In this document: positions 34,416 through 42,220 of the stretch, one piece after another
Layout: every line of letters begins with the position of its first letter
Position numbering within the stretch: position 1 is the stretch's first letter
From: Salinisphaera aquimarina
GTDB taxonomy: Bacteria; Pseudomonadota; Gammaproteobacteria; Nevskiales; Salinisphaeraceae
DNA length: 64,000 nt
Direction: 5' to 3'
NCBI RefSeq assembly: GCF_042643355.1
Contig: NZ_JBHRSS010000008.1
Location: 124,001 to 188,000 of the forward strand
Program-made: the position numbers and the translations under genes
The notes under the pieces: generated by a model
What the model saw: the letters and a program-made list of their open reading frames with translations, nothing else
What the model was told of the DNA's origin: nothing
Database searches by the model: none

Positions 34416-35151
34416 CGGAGTTTCCTGCCACCATACGGCCGACCCAGCGACTACGCCGCTCCCGCCAGAGCAGTTGCACGCGCATGCCCCAGAGTGTCAG
34501 CCAACCGAAAATAAGGGTAAAGCCAAGCGCGGCGGACAGTAACGGTATCAGCATATCCATTTCCATCGCCGGCTTGCCGAAACGCGTCACGGTCGGCCCC
34601 TGGTGCAGGGTATTCCACCATTCCACCGAGTAATGAATGATCGGGACGTTGATCACCCCGACCACCGCCAGCAGCGCACAGGCGCGCGCCGCCGTGCGCG
34701 GCGACTCGATGGCGTTATGCAACGCGATGATGCCGAGGTATAGAAACAACAGAATCAGTTCCGAGGTCAGGCGTGCATCCCACACCCACCACGTGCCCCA
34801 CATCGGCTTGCCCCAGATCGAGCCGGTCACCAGGGCCAGAAACGTGAAGCTCGCGCCCACCGGGGCTGCCGCGATGAGAAAGATCTCGGCCAGTTTGAGG
34901 CGCCACACCAGCGCCACGAAGCCGGCGACCGCCATGCTGGTATACCCGAACAGCGACAGCCAGGCGCTGGGCACGTGAATATAAAGAATCCGGAACGCGT
35001 CGCCCTGCTGGTAGTCGGTCGGCGCCAGCACCAGGCCGCCGTAGATGCCGTAGGCCGCGAGCATCAGGCCGGGAATCGCCAGCGACCACGCCAGCGGCCG
35101 GCTGATGCGGTAGAAGTACGGCAACGAGCCGAACTGGTGCAGCCAACGCAT
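34408..35151 (-). CDS. ccmC: Heme transporter/ligase subunit CcmC
   Basis: A 247-residue, six-TM protein that loads heme onto CcmE. The signature tryptophan-rich motif is WGTWWVWDARLTSELILLFL, flanked by conserved His residues (ILYIHVPSAWL; IIHYSVEWWNTLHQGPTV). ATG 35151 (MRWLHQFGSLPYFYRI) is my start choice. A longer GTG start a few codons upstream is possible. It is separated from ccmB by about 208 bp. Confidence 0.94.
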   Translation of the reverse strand: MRWLHQFGSLPYFYRISRPLAWSLAIPGLMLAAYGIYGGLVLAPTDYQQGDAFRILYIHVPSAWLSLFGYTSMAVAGFVALVWRLKLAEIFLIAAAPVGASFTFLALVTGSIWGKPMWGTWWVWDARLTSELILLFLYLGIIALHNAIESPRTAARACALLAVVGVINVPIIHYSVEWWNTLHQGPTVTRFGKPAMEMDMLIPLLSAALGFTLIFGWLTLWGMRVQLLWRERRSRWVGRMVAGNSDA

Positions 35152-35359
35152 GAAACGGGACTTGGCCAAAATACTTACCCGACCGCGCCATGACCGGACA
35201 CGCACCGCGCGCGGCAGGCGAACACATCAGGATTCCGGGTCGTTTGGCTCATATTATTCATACGCACGCAGGCGCGTGCGCTCCTCGTTCGCGGCGGCCG
35301 GCGCATCCCGATACACCCCATCGACGCCGCCTTGGACAACAAAACCCGTGAGTCGATCC
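35152..35359. other. Gap inside the ccm operon
   Basis: Two hundred bases between ccmB and ccmC, unusual for this otherwise overlapping operon. I find no gene, no strong hairpin and no clear promoter. A secondary promoter for ccmC-I could lie here. Confidence 0.3.
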
Positions 35360-36028
35360 CTACTCCAGGCTGATTCTGAGTGCGGCCGCAATCGCCCAGG
35401 GCGCTGCGGTGATGCTCAGCGCCAACAGCGCGCCCAGCAGATACAACGCCCCCGCATAGGGCAAACCCGCAATCGCGGCCCGCATCGCCCCGGCGCCGAA
35501 AATCAACACCGGCACATAGAGCGGAAAGATCAGCAGACTCAGCAGCAGCCCGGCACGCGGCAGGCTCAGTATAAGCGCCGTTCCGATGGCACCGACCAGC
35601 CCGAGCGTCGGCGTGCCCAGCAGCAGACTGGCCATGATAACGGGTACGGCGCCCGCGGGCACGCCCAGCAGCAAGACAAGCAGCGGCGACGCAATCACGA
35701 AGATCAGCCCGCTCGCCAGCCAGTAGGCTGCCACCTTGGCCAGCGCGATCAGCGCCAGCGGCTCGGGCGAGAGCAGATACTGTTCGAGCGTACCGTCTTC
35801 ATAATCGGGCCGGAACAACCGCTGCAGCGACAACAATGCCGCCAGCAGCACGGCCATCCAGATCAGAGCCGGCGACACCGACACCAGCACCGTGCTGTCG
35901 GCCTGCGTGCCCAATGGAAACAGCGCGACTACAAGAATGAAGAACAACAGATGATGGACAAGCACGCCGCGCTGCCGGAACGCCAGCAGCAGATCGCGCC
36001 GCAACACCGCCCAGAAGACGCCTAGCAC
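35360..36028 (-). CDS. ccmB: Heme exporter membrane subunit CcmB
   Basis: A 222-residue, six-TM permease of the CcmABC complex. GTG 36028 (VLGVFWAVLRRDLLLAFRQR) overlaps the ccmA stop (GTGCTAG) and gives the usual length. The longer in-frame ATG reading lies inside ccmA. LFRPDYEDGTLEQYLLSPEP is the conserved cytoplasmic loop, and the TMs follow in the normal spacing. Confidence 0.92.
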   Translation of the reverse strand: MLGVFWAVLRRDLLLAFRQRGVLVHHLLFFILVVALFPLGTQADSTVLVSVSPALIWMAVLLAALLSLQRLFRPDYEDGTLEQYLLSPEPLALIALAKVAAYWLASGLIFVIASPLLVLLLGVPAGAVPVIMASLLLGTPTLGLVGAIGTALILSLPRAGLLLSLLIFPLYVPVLIFGAGAMRAAIAGLPYAGALYLLGALLALSITAAPWAIAAALRISLE

Positions 36029-36663
36029 GCGGTCAGCTCGATCGCGCGCACCGGCAGGTCGGGCAGCGTCAGTGGCTCGTGGGTGGTGAACAGCACCAGC
36101 CCTCCGGCGCCCACATGTTCGGCGATCCGTGCGCCGAGCACGGCGCGGGCATCCACATCCAGCGCCGAGGCGGGTTCGTCGAGCAACCACAGCGGTGCGT
36201 CGGTCAACCACAGCCGCGCCAGCGACACGCGCCGCCGCTGACCCGCGGACAGCCGCTCGCAGGCACGATTCGCAACCGGCTTGAGACCCAGCGATGTCAA
36301 CGTTTCGCGAATATGCTTCTGACTGCGGCGACGGCCGCTCAGACGCATCAGCACATCGAGATTCTCGATCGGCGTCAACGCGCCGTTGAGCGCATTGTCA
36401 TGACCGACGAAACACAGATCGTCCTGCAGGATCGGCTCGTCTTCGTCAGCGGCCGCCGGCGCGCTGCCCTGCCATTGCACATCGCCGTCGAAAGGTGCGT
36501 GGAGGCCGCACAGCGTGCGCAACAGCGTCGTCTTGCCGGAGCCGTTGTCGCCCAGAACCCGTGCCGCCTCGCCCGCTTCCAGAATCAGGCTCAGACCACG
36601 AAACAGGGCGCGTTCGCCGCGTCCACAGGAAAGATTGTCGATAATGAGTCGCGGCGACGCCAT
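36022..36663 (-). CDS. ccmA: Heme exporter ATP-binding protein CcmA
   Basis: A 213-residue ABC ATPase that drives release of holo-CcmE. Walker A GDNGSGKTTLLRTLCGL, signature LSAGQRRRVSLARLWL and Walker B LWLLDEPASALD are intact. It is the first gene of the ccm operon. Its upstream region contains tRNA-Leu on the same strand only 36 bp away. Confidence 0.95.
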   Translation of the reverse strand: MASPRLIIDNLSCGRGERALFRGLSLILEAGEAARVLGDNGSGKTTLLRTLCGLHAPFDGDVQWQGSAPAAADEDEPILQDDLCFVGHDNALNGALTPIENLDVLMRLSGRRRSQKHIRETLTSLGLKPVANRACERLSAGQRRRVSLARLWLTDAPLWLLDEPASALDVDARAVLGARIAEHVGAGGLVLFTTHEPLTLPDLPVRAIELTAC

Positions 36664-36698
36664 GAGCGCGGGTCAGATCCCTGGGAAATACAAGCGGA

Positions 36699-36785
36699 TG
36701 GTGCCCGGGGCCGGACTTGAACCGGCACGGCCCGAAGGCCAAGGGATTTTAAGTCCCATGCGTCTACCAATTTCGCCACCCGGGC
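36699..36785 (-). tRNA. tRNA-Leu (anticodon UAA)
   Basis: An 87-nt tRNA with encoded CCA and a long variable arm (CCTTGGCCTTCGGGCCGT). The acceptor GCCCGGG pairs with CCCGGGC. The anticodon loop CTTAAAA places UAA centrally. In E. coli the equivalent gene (leuZ) follows cysT and glyW. Here a displaced tRNA-Cys end lies 114 bp upstream. Confidence 0.95.
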
Positions 36786-36796
36786 CAAGGCGCGCA

Positions 36797-36825
36797 ATTC
36801 TAGCAGCTTGGCCACGTCCTGCCGA
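36797..36825 (-). promoter_or_regulatory. Candidate promoter of tRNA-Leu
   Basis: Read on the minus strand, TCGGCA (36825-36820) and TAGAAT (36802-36797) are separated by exactly 17 bp. A GC-rich discriminator follows and the tRNA begins about 11 bp downstream. It lies in the short chromosomal stretch left between the ICE edge and the tRNA. Confidence 0.5.
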
Positions 36826-36898
36826 CGCAACGGCTCAAGAAAGCAGTCGCGACAATGGGTCGCGATCGCGCGCCAATTGGTCATGCAAGGTAAAGGAT

Positions 36899-36921
36899 GG
36901 AGGCCAGGCCCGGAATCGAAT
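36899..36921 (-). other. ICE attachment site: displaced 3' end of tRNA-Cys
   Basis: The minus strand reads TTCGATTCCGGGCCTGGCC followed by TCCA. This is a T-loop, T-stem 3' strand, acceptor 3' strand, U73 and CCA, as in gammaproteobacterial tRNA-Cys. Upstream of the T-loop the sequence is AT-rich and is not tRNA, so only the last 23 bases are present. This is the expected scar (attL) of an element integrated in tRNA-Cys, with the rebuilt tRNA at the far right end outside the window. Confidence 0.7.
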
Positions 36922-36943
36922 ATAAAATTATCATCTTGATTTT

Positions 36944-37150
36944 TCAGGCTTTAACAACTCCTCGAGATTTTGCACCCCCAGCGATACCCCCAACCAGCAT
37001 CGAGTTCAGAATCCAGCTCAGGGCGAATGCTATCACGCATCCCAAGAACGGATAGACGATTCCTGGCACTACTGATAACAGCGCCCAAACAAGCCGTGCC
37101 CAATGGTCAACGGACTGAGGTTTGCGCGTTCGGTGAGTGACGGCGAGCAA
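36944..37150 (-). CDS. Possible small membrane protein
   Basis: A 68-codon frame with a TTG start, containing two hydrophobic stretches (ARLVWALLSVVPGIVYPFLG and VIAFALSWILNSMLVGGIAG). No clear RBS and no recognised family. It could be chance, but the membrane-like content and position just inside the ICE edge make it worth listing. Confidence 0.3.
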   Translation of the reverse strand: MLAVTHRTRKPQSVDHWARLVWALLSVVPGIVYPFLGCVIAFALSWILNSMLVGGIAGGAKSRGVVKA

Positions 37151-37312
37151 CCCTGGCTATTCTTAACGCGCAGAAGTTCGACTTCGATCCGACGGCTCAC
37201 GAATCGGACCAATTTGCCAGCTCAGGTCTATTCGCGACCTTTGGCGCATCATCCGACTCTGCCTCTGTTATAACGGCAATATGCCAAGGTTAGGTGAATA
37301 GGGAGGGCAGCC

Positions 37313-37540
37313 ATGACGATCGCTTTGTACCTCACGTCAACTGTTATGGCGCTGTTTGTCGCCGTTGCCTTGTTCGTATACGGGTTATTCGTACAAGTGG
37401 GCTTGGACGCATCCAGCTTACCGGCCATCAGTTTATTCGGGCTGGCCGTGGTTTTTTTCGCTGTATCGACCGCATACGCCATGCGCTTGCAAGATCTCAT
37501 CATCATCGCCGCGGCGCGATCGGAATCAAAACCTCGGTAA
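37313..37540 (+). CDS. Small two-TM membrane protein
   Basis: A 75-residue protein preceded by a good RBS (GGGAGG, 9 bp before ATG). TM1 is about residues 4-28 (LYLTSTVMALFVAVALFVYG), TM2 about residues 38-56 (AISLFGLAVVFFAVSTAYAM). The C-terminus is short and polar. It is the first convincing gene inside the ICE. Function unknown. Confidence 0.5.
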   Translation: MTIALYLTSTVMALFVAVALFVYGLFVQVGLDASSLPAISLFGLAVVFFAVSTAYAMRLQDLIIIAAARSESKPR

Positions 37541-38075
37541 GTTGTTGGAATAAGCTAGCCGTCATATCACCACGGCGCCGCAGGTTACCGTTCGACAAGC
37601 CAAATCGAACTCGCGACATTGTTCTAATGTCTCTGAAGTCCCTGTTCGGATGACGGACTCCCGAACGACCTCCGTCGTTCTCATTCTTTTTTTCTGCTGC
37701 GAGACCCTAAAGCCCATCAAAGACGGCAAAATACGCTCGTACCTGTATAATGCAAACGTTCTCGCCAGTACCGTTCACAATACGCTCAGCACCATAGTCG
37801 TGCGCGTCCACGTTGGACACGTAACGGGACGGTTCTGGCCTTAAGTCAATAAAATTTGTATCAGGACTGCGAAACTCTTTTCCAGTCATTGCCGAACGGT
37901 CTATGCGGTCTGCGCTTTCATAACAGCCGGATAACCAAGATCCTCGTGCGACACAGGGCATACCTCATCCTTTGCCCCAACTCCGTTGTTGCCACCTTCA
38001 AGTCTGGACTCAGATCCCGGCACCCAATGTACCGGCGCAACATCGTGAGGGCCCGTGGGCGGGGGAGTATGGTTT
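37541..38075. other. Left-end ICE region without a clear gene
   Basis: About 530 bp of lower-GC sequence. A minus-strand frame at 37707-37961 (internal MTGKEFRSPDTNFIDLRPEP) is open but unsupported by an RBS or family. I see no promoter or repeat that stands out. Confidence 0.35.
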
Positions 38076-38831
38076 ATGCGCACGACACATGAAGATCCAA
38101 GCACCGGCCAAAAGGTATTCTATCGTCCGATCGAAGCCGCGATCCGATGGAGCGGACTGTTGCAACACGAGCAACAGATTATCGAGCGCATCGGTATGCA
38201 ACAGCGACCGGGGCCCGGCGACTTTTCCGAGTGGCCGTACCTACATTTGAACGCCGAACGCATCGTCGACGCCCTCGCCAACGGTGATCTAGCCTACGGG
38301 AAGAACGGCATCACCTGCGACGATCCTACGCTGCTTGACTCACCCGACCTGACCGTTCGCCATGTGGACCTGAAAGCTTGGATGAGCGAATTCTATCCAG
38401 GGGAAAAACCCGGCTTTCTATTCAACGCCGTCGAACGCCGGTTATGCCACACGGTAACTATCGAGACCGTTCAGACGCTACTTGCCGACCGCGAGGCTTT
38501 GAAGATACGCCTGACCGATGAAGCGAAAGCCTCGGAACGACTCCAGATCCAGCTCGATACGCTTCGCCATGAGCATGAAGCCGGCATAAGACACGCGAAA
38601 CAGGCTCAGGAGCCTAGTCCACGTAGTGAGTCCACCTACCTGAATATCGTCGCCGGACTGTTGACGTTGCTACTCGGTCATTCACCATCCGGCCGCCCCT
38701 ACTCCAGCTTCAACACCCAAGACGCTGTGATCAGCACCCTGATCGCGCACCACGGCGAGCAGCTCGGCATATCCCAGAGCACGCTGGAGAACAAATTCGC
38801 CCAAGCAAAGCGGCATTTGCGGGCTGGTTGA
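38076..38831 (+). CDS. Hypothetical ICE protein upstream of alpA
   Basis: A 251-residue soluble protein. I choose ATG 38076 because GGGGGAG lies 8-9 bp upstream. A GTG 21 bp earlier is also in frame. The N-terminal half contains HVDLKAWMSEFYPGEKPGFL-type sequence seen in many plasmid and island proteins. The middle is a coiled coil (LLADREALKIRLTDEAKASE, continuing RLQIQLDTLRHEHE). The C-terminus resembles a helical DNA-binding or oligomerisation tail (ISTLIAHHGEQLGISQSTLE). I do not recognise a defined domain. Confidence 0.7.
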   Translation: MRTTHEDPSTGQKVFYRPIEAAIRWSGLLQHEQQIIERIGMQQRPGPGDFSEWPYLHLNAERIVDALANGDLAYGKNGITCDDPTLLDSPDLTVRHVDLKAWMSEFYPGEKPGFLFNAVERRLCHTVTIETVQTLLADREALKIRLTDEAKASERLQIQLDTLRHEHEAGIRHAKQAQEPSPRSESTYLNIVAGLLTLLLGHSPSGRPYSSFNTQDAVISTLIAHHGEQLGISQSTLENKFAQAKRHLRAG

Positions 38832-38900
38832 AGCGCACTTACCCCCATTAGGGTCAGCAATACCCCATTTACGGTTTTCTTTGCCGCCGAGATCTATTGA

Positions 38901-38951
38901 ATGGAGATCACGTCCTGACAAAGCCAAGGCGCATCAAGGAGTGATCTCCAT
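38901..38951 (+). promoter_or_regulatory. Inverted repeat overlapping the alpA start codon
   Basis: ATGGAGATCAC (38901-38911) and GTGATCTCCAT (38941-38951) are perfect complements separated by 29 bp. The right arm overlaps the alpA ATG (38950) and abuts its RBS AAGGAG. In RNA the stem would bury the start codon, and in DNA it is a good operator. Either could gate expression of the alpA-parA-parB operon. Confidence 0.65.
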
Positions 38952-39165
38952 GTCCGAATCAACTGTTGCAACCGCTTCCGCCGAGCGTCGTATCCTGCGG
39001 CGCCCCGAGGTCGAGGCCAAAACCGGCTTCAAGCGCGCCCATATCTACAACCTCATCAAACAGGGCCGATTTCCCAAGCCCATGCGGCTTGGCGTGCGCG
39101 CCGTCGGCTGGGACTCGCTCGAAATCGAGGCGTGGATCGCCGAGCGCCTCAACGAGCGCGCTTAA
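38950..39165 (+). CDS. alpA: AlpA-family transcriptional regulator
   Basis: A 71-residue MerR-like winged-helix protein. RRPEVEAKTGFKRAHIYNLI, then KQGRFPKPMRLGVRAVGWDS and LEIEAWIAERL make up the whole AlpA domain. ATG 38950 follows RBS AAGGAG. In ICEclc and PAPI-1 type elements alpA leads the parA/parB regulatory operon, as here (parA starts 34 bp downstream), and AlpA homologues activate excision or transfer genes. Confidence 0.92.
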   Translation: MSESTVATASAERRILRRPEVEAKTGFKRAHIYNLIKQGRFPKPMRLGVRAVGWDSLEIEAWIAERLNERA

Positions 39166-39199
39166 CGTTGTCCCTGCCGAGCGTTTCGAGGGTACCGCC

Positions 39200-40015
39200 A
39201 TGCCGGTGATCGCCATCGTGTCGAGCAAAGGCGGGGTCGGCAAGACGACCGTGACCGCCAACCTGGGCGGATTCCTAGCACTTGCAGGTTATCGCGTCCT
39301 CATGGTCGATGCGGATATCCAGCCCACGTTGAGTTCGTACTATCCGTTCGAGCATCGTGCCGCCAGCGGACTCTACGATGTCGTCACCACGGGGGCCATA
39401 GTGCAGGCGATCAGCCACACGACTCTGCCCAATCTGGACATCATCATCTCGGACGATCCAGAGGGGCGGCTTGAAAACTGGATCCTGCACACCCCCGATG
39501 GCCGGATTCGGCTACGCCGTGCGCTCGCCGATATCGACTACGACTTCGTCCTGATCGATACCCAAGGCGCGATCGGTCCACTGCAGGATCTCGGCGTGCT
39601 CGCCGGCGACCTCCTGCTCTCGCCGATTCCGCCGGAAATCCTGAGTGCGCGGGAGTTCGCCCGCGGCACACTGTCCATGCTGGAGCGCTTGCGGCCCATG
39701 CGCCTGCTGGGTGCGCCCGTCGGGCATCTGTACGGGCTGTGCTATCGCATGGACCGCACGGTCGATGCGCGCCTGGTGGCGAACACGCTGCGGCAATCGA
39801 CGTTTGCCGAAACCCATGGCGGCATCTCGATCCTCGATACCGTAGTGCCGGCCACGGTGGCCTACCGCGAGGCCGCCAGTGCCCAAGTCCCCATCCATGT
39901 CTGGGAGCCTCGCCGTCGCGGTGGCACGGCGCCGGCCGCGCTGGAGACCATGGCTGCGCTCGTTCGCGAGCTGCTGCCGCAAGTCGATACGGCATGGGCG
40001 AGAAATCCGCCATGA
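39200..40015 (+). CDS. parA: ParA/Soj-family ATPase of the ICE
   Basis: A 271-residue Walker-type partition ATPase. The deviant Walker A is MPVIAIVSSKGGVGKTTVTA (Lys10 and Lys15), and YDFVLIDTQGAIGPLQDLGV is the switch/Walker B region. ATG 39200 is the natural start. The longer frame reads through alpA. In PAPI-1, Soj stabilises the excised circular element. Its stop overlaps the parB start (ATGA). Confidence 0.93.
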   Translation: MPVIAIVSSKGGVGKTTVTANLGGFLALAGYRVLMVDADIQPTLSSYYPFEHRAASGLYDVVTTGAIVQAISHTTLPNLDIIISDDPEGRLENWILHTPDGRIRLRRALADIDYDFVLIDTQGAIGPLQDLGVLAGDLLLSPIPPEILSAREFARGTLSMLERLRPMRLLGAPVGHLYGLCYRMDRTVDARLVANTLRQSTFAETHGGISILDTVVPATVAYREAASAQVPIHVWEPRRRGGTAPAALETMAALVRELLPQVDTAWARNPP

Positions 40016-41673
40016 GTCGCAAGCGCCCTACTCCGGACCAGATGGATCAACTAATGTCACAGCCACATTTCCGACGCGACGAGGCTGTGGCCAGCACCGA
40101 TCCCTCCCATGCGCCGGCCACCACGACGCCGATGTTGGTCGACGTCGACCAGATCGTGCCATATGACCGTAACCCGCGCCGCAGTCCGAACGATAAGCGC
40201 GACGAGCTCAAGGCCTATATCTGGGAAACCGGATTCAATCAGGTTTTGACGATTACCCAACGCCCCGACACCGACCACCCCGAGTTGTACATGATTGGCG
40301 TCGGCGGTAACACGCGGCTGCGCCTTGTCCAGGAGCTATGGCACGAGACCGGTGATGCGCGCTTCCAGCAAGTGTGGTGTCAATTTCAGCCCTGGACCGG
40401 TGAGACCCAGACGCTGGTGGCGCATATCCAGGACAACGATCTGCGCGGCGAACTGATCTTCATCGACCGCGCCATCGCTGTGCAGGAACTGCGTGACATG
40501 CTCGAGGCCGAGGCCGGCCAATCGTTATCGCAACGCGCGTTGCGCGATCGCCTGGCAGAGCGCGGTTACCCGATCAGCCGCACGATGATCGGTTGGTATC
40601 AATACACCGTCGACACCCTCTTTCCGTTGATCCCGGCCCTGCTGCAAACCGGCATGGGTCGCCCGACGATCACCAAGATCTACGACCTGCAGAAAGCCTT
40701 CGGCAAAGCTTGGCAGTCGCTGGATCTCGGCGAGGCCGAGGCAGCCAACAATCTGTTCGAACAGACGCTGCAGCGCCATGACGGCGAGGCCTTCGATCCC
40801 GACAGGCTGCGACGCGACCTCGAGGAAGAACTGTCGGTCAGCGCCGACTGCGACATGCAGCGCGCGAGTCTCGAATTTGGCGGCGCGCTACACGGTCGAT
40901 CAGACATCGAGATCGAGACTCCGTCGGATACGAATCGCGACGATACGGCGCGTACTGCCCCGGAAACCGGCCAGTCGGCCGGTGCGCCCGACACGCATGC
41001 CAAACAATGCGAAGGCTCGGACAGTGGCCCGCCCCACCGGAATGACTCGGCCGAGGATAGTCGCACTGCTCGCCCTGGCACGACGGACTCGTGTCCCATC
41101 GATGAAGAAGATCATGCCGCGGACGTCCCCTCGCCGGCAGCAACCGACGCGTCACTGCCGCGCGACCTCAAATCCCTACGCAGCCGGGCGTGGACGTTGG
41201 CAAGCCGTATCGCACAGGGATCGCGACTCGGCGACATCGTCTTGCCGATTCGCGATGGACTGGGTTTTCTGGTGGGACCGGTCGCGCTCGAAACGCAGCA
41301 ATCCTGGACGCCCGATGTTGGCCGCCGGGCGCTGTGTGTCTGGTGGCATCTCGCCACCTTGGCCGAACAGTTCGCCCGACACGGTCGGGCCGGCCCTTAT
41401 ATGCCAGACACGTGGCGGCAGCGCCGGATCGGCGACGCGATGCGCCAGGCCCGCGACGGCCAACAGGCGTTTTCTCAATGGCAATGGCAACAGGCGGATC
41501 GCGACCTGTTCGCCGATGTGCCACCGCTCGAACCCAACGACCTGGGGCCCATGCTCTATCAGAACTGGGCCGAGTCGCGTTGGCACGACTGGATTCGCCT
41601 GGTCGAGACCTATCGGGCGATTTATCGCACGACGGGCGACGCGCCGTGGGGGGATGACGATGCCCGCCGGTAA
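40012..41673 (+). CDS. parB: ParB-family protein of the ICE (PFGI-1 class)
   Basis: A 553-residue ParB-like protein. The N-terminal nuclease-like domain starts at MLVDVDQIVPYDRNPRRSPN with the arginine-box-like GGNTRLRLVQELWHE. A HTH region follows (LSQRALRDRLAERGYPISRT). The C-terminal 250 residues start with an Asp/Glu/Thr-rich linker (EIETPSDTNRDDTARTAPET) and end in a Trp-rich domain. It matches the ICE-specific ParB family. In ICEclc the protein at this position (BisD) joins BisC to activate late transfer genes. The iterated palindrome described below is a candidate target. Confidence 0.9.
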   Translation: MSRKRPTPDQMDQLMSQPHFRRDEAVASTDPSHAPATTTPMLVDVDQIVPYDRNPRRSPNDKRDELKAYIWETGFNQVLTITQRPDTDHPELYMIGVGGNTRLRLVQELWHETGDARFQQVWCQFQPWTGETQTLVAHIQDNDLRGELIFIDRAIAVQELRDMLEAEAGQSLSQRALRDRLAERGYPISRTMIGWYQYTVDTLFPLIPALLQTGMGRPTITKIYDLQKAFGKAWQSLDLGEAEAANNLFEQTLQRHDGEAFDPDRLRRDLEEELSVSADCDMQRASLEFGGALHGRSDIEIETPSDTNRDDTARTAPETGQSAGAPDTHAKQCEGSDSGPPHRNDSAEDSRTARPGTTDSCPIDEEDHAADVPSPAATDASLPRDLKSLRSRAWTLASRIAQGSRLGDIVLPIRDGLGFLVGPVALETQQSWTPDVGRRALCVWWHLATLAEQFARHGRAGPYMPDTWRQRRIGDAMRQARDGQQAFSQWQWQQADRDLFADVPPLEPNDLGPMLYQNWAESRWHDWIRLVETYRAIYRTTGDAPWGDDDARR

Positions 41674-42220
41674 CGCAGATCTGACGCTCGCCATTCTGAT
41701 TTACGCCACGGCCTGTCTGGAGAACGGAGATTGGGCGGTGCTGCGCGACCTGAACTTCGGCCAACAGGAAATCGAGGCTTTGGAGTCGCTGCAATTCTCC
41801 GAATTTCTATCGATTGCCGACCGTATGGACGGGCACGTACTCGATATCAGCCTGGATCGCGAACGTTTCTGGCTTGTGCTGAAGGAAATGAAGGCCGAAC
41901 GCGCGATCGAGAAGTTGAAGACCGAAATGGTTTGCCGCGAAGCGCCTGCCGACATGATGCGCCACCTGTTCGGCATGACCGATCGTCAATACACGGCGAT
42001 TCGGCGTCGCTTTCGCTGCAGTCGACGCGGCCCCGGCCGACCCGCCGAACCGGATACCGAAACGATGGACACGATCTGGGCGGCTTGGCAGCGCCATCTC
42101 GATGGCCGAGAACCCCAATCGGCGATCGAATGGTTGCAGCTGTCGGATGCGTCTGGCGCGGACTGTCGCACCGTGTGGCGGTTCATTCGTGGCGCGAACG
42201 CCCTCGAGCGGACATCGTGA
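41660..42220 (+). CDS. DUF2857 protein (FlhC/BisC-like)
   Basis: A 186-residue protein overlapping parB by 14 bp and the next gene by 4 bp. The helical N-terminus (LTLAILIYATACLENGDWAV, then LRDLNFGQQEIEALESLQ) is followed by MRHLFGMTDRQYTAIRRRFR, a HTH-like segment typical of DUF2857. From recalled ICEclc work, the DUF2857 protein next to ParB (BisC, weakly FlhC-like) forms the BisDC activator. I infer the same role here from order and family. Confidence 0.85.
   Translation: MPAGNADLTLAILIYATACLENGDWAVLRDLNFGQQEIEALESLQFSEFLSIADRMDGHVLDISLDRERFWLVLKEMKAERAIEKLKTEMVCREAPADMMRHLFGMTDRQYTAIRRRFRCSRRGPGRPAEPDTETMDTIWAAWQRHLDGREPQSAIEWLQLSDASGADCRTVWRFIRGANALERTS

Noticed and set aside
36699..36785. 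tRNA-Leu as the attachment site of the ICE
   Set aside because: Its 3' end faces the ccm genes, not the ICE, and no Leu 3'-end repeat is seen. The tRNA-Cys fragment at 36899 fits position and orientation better.
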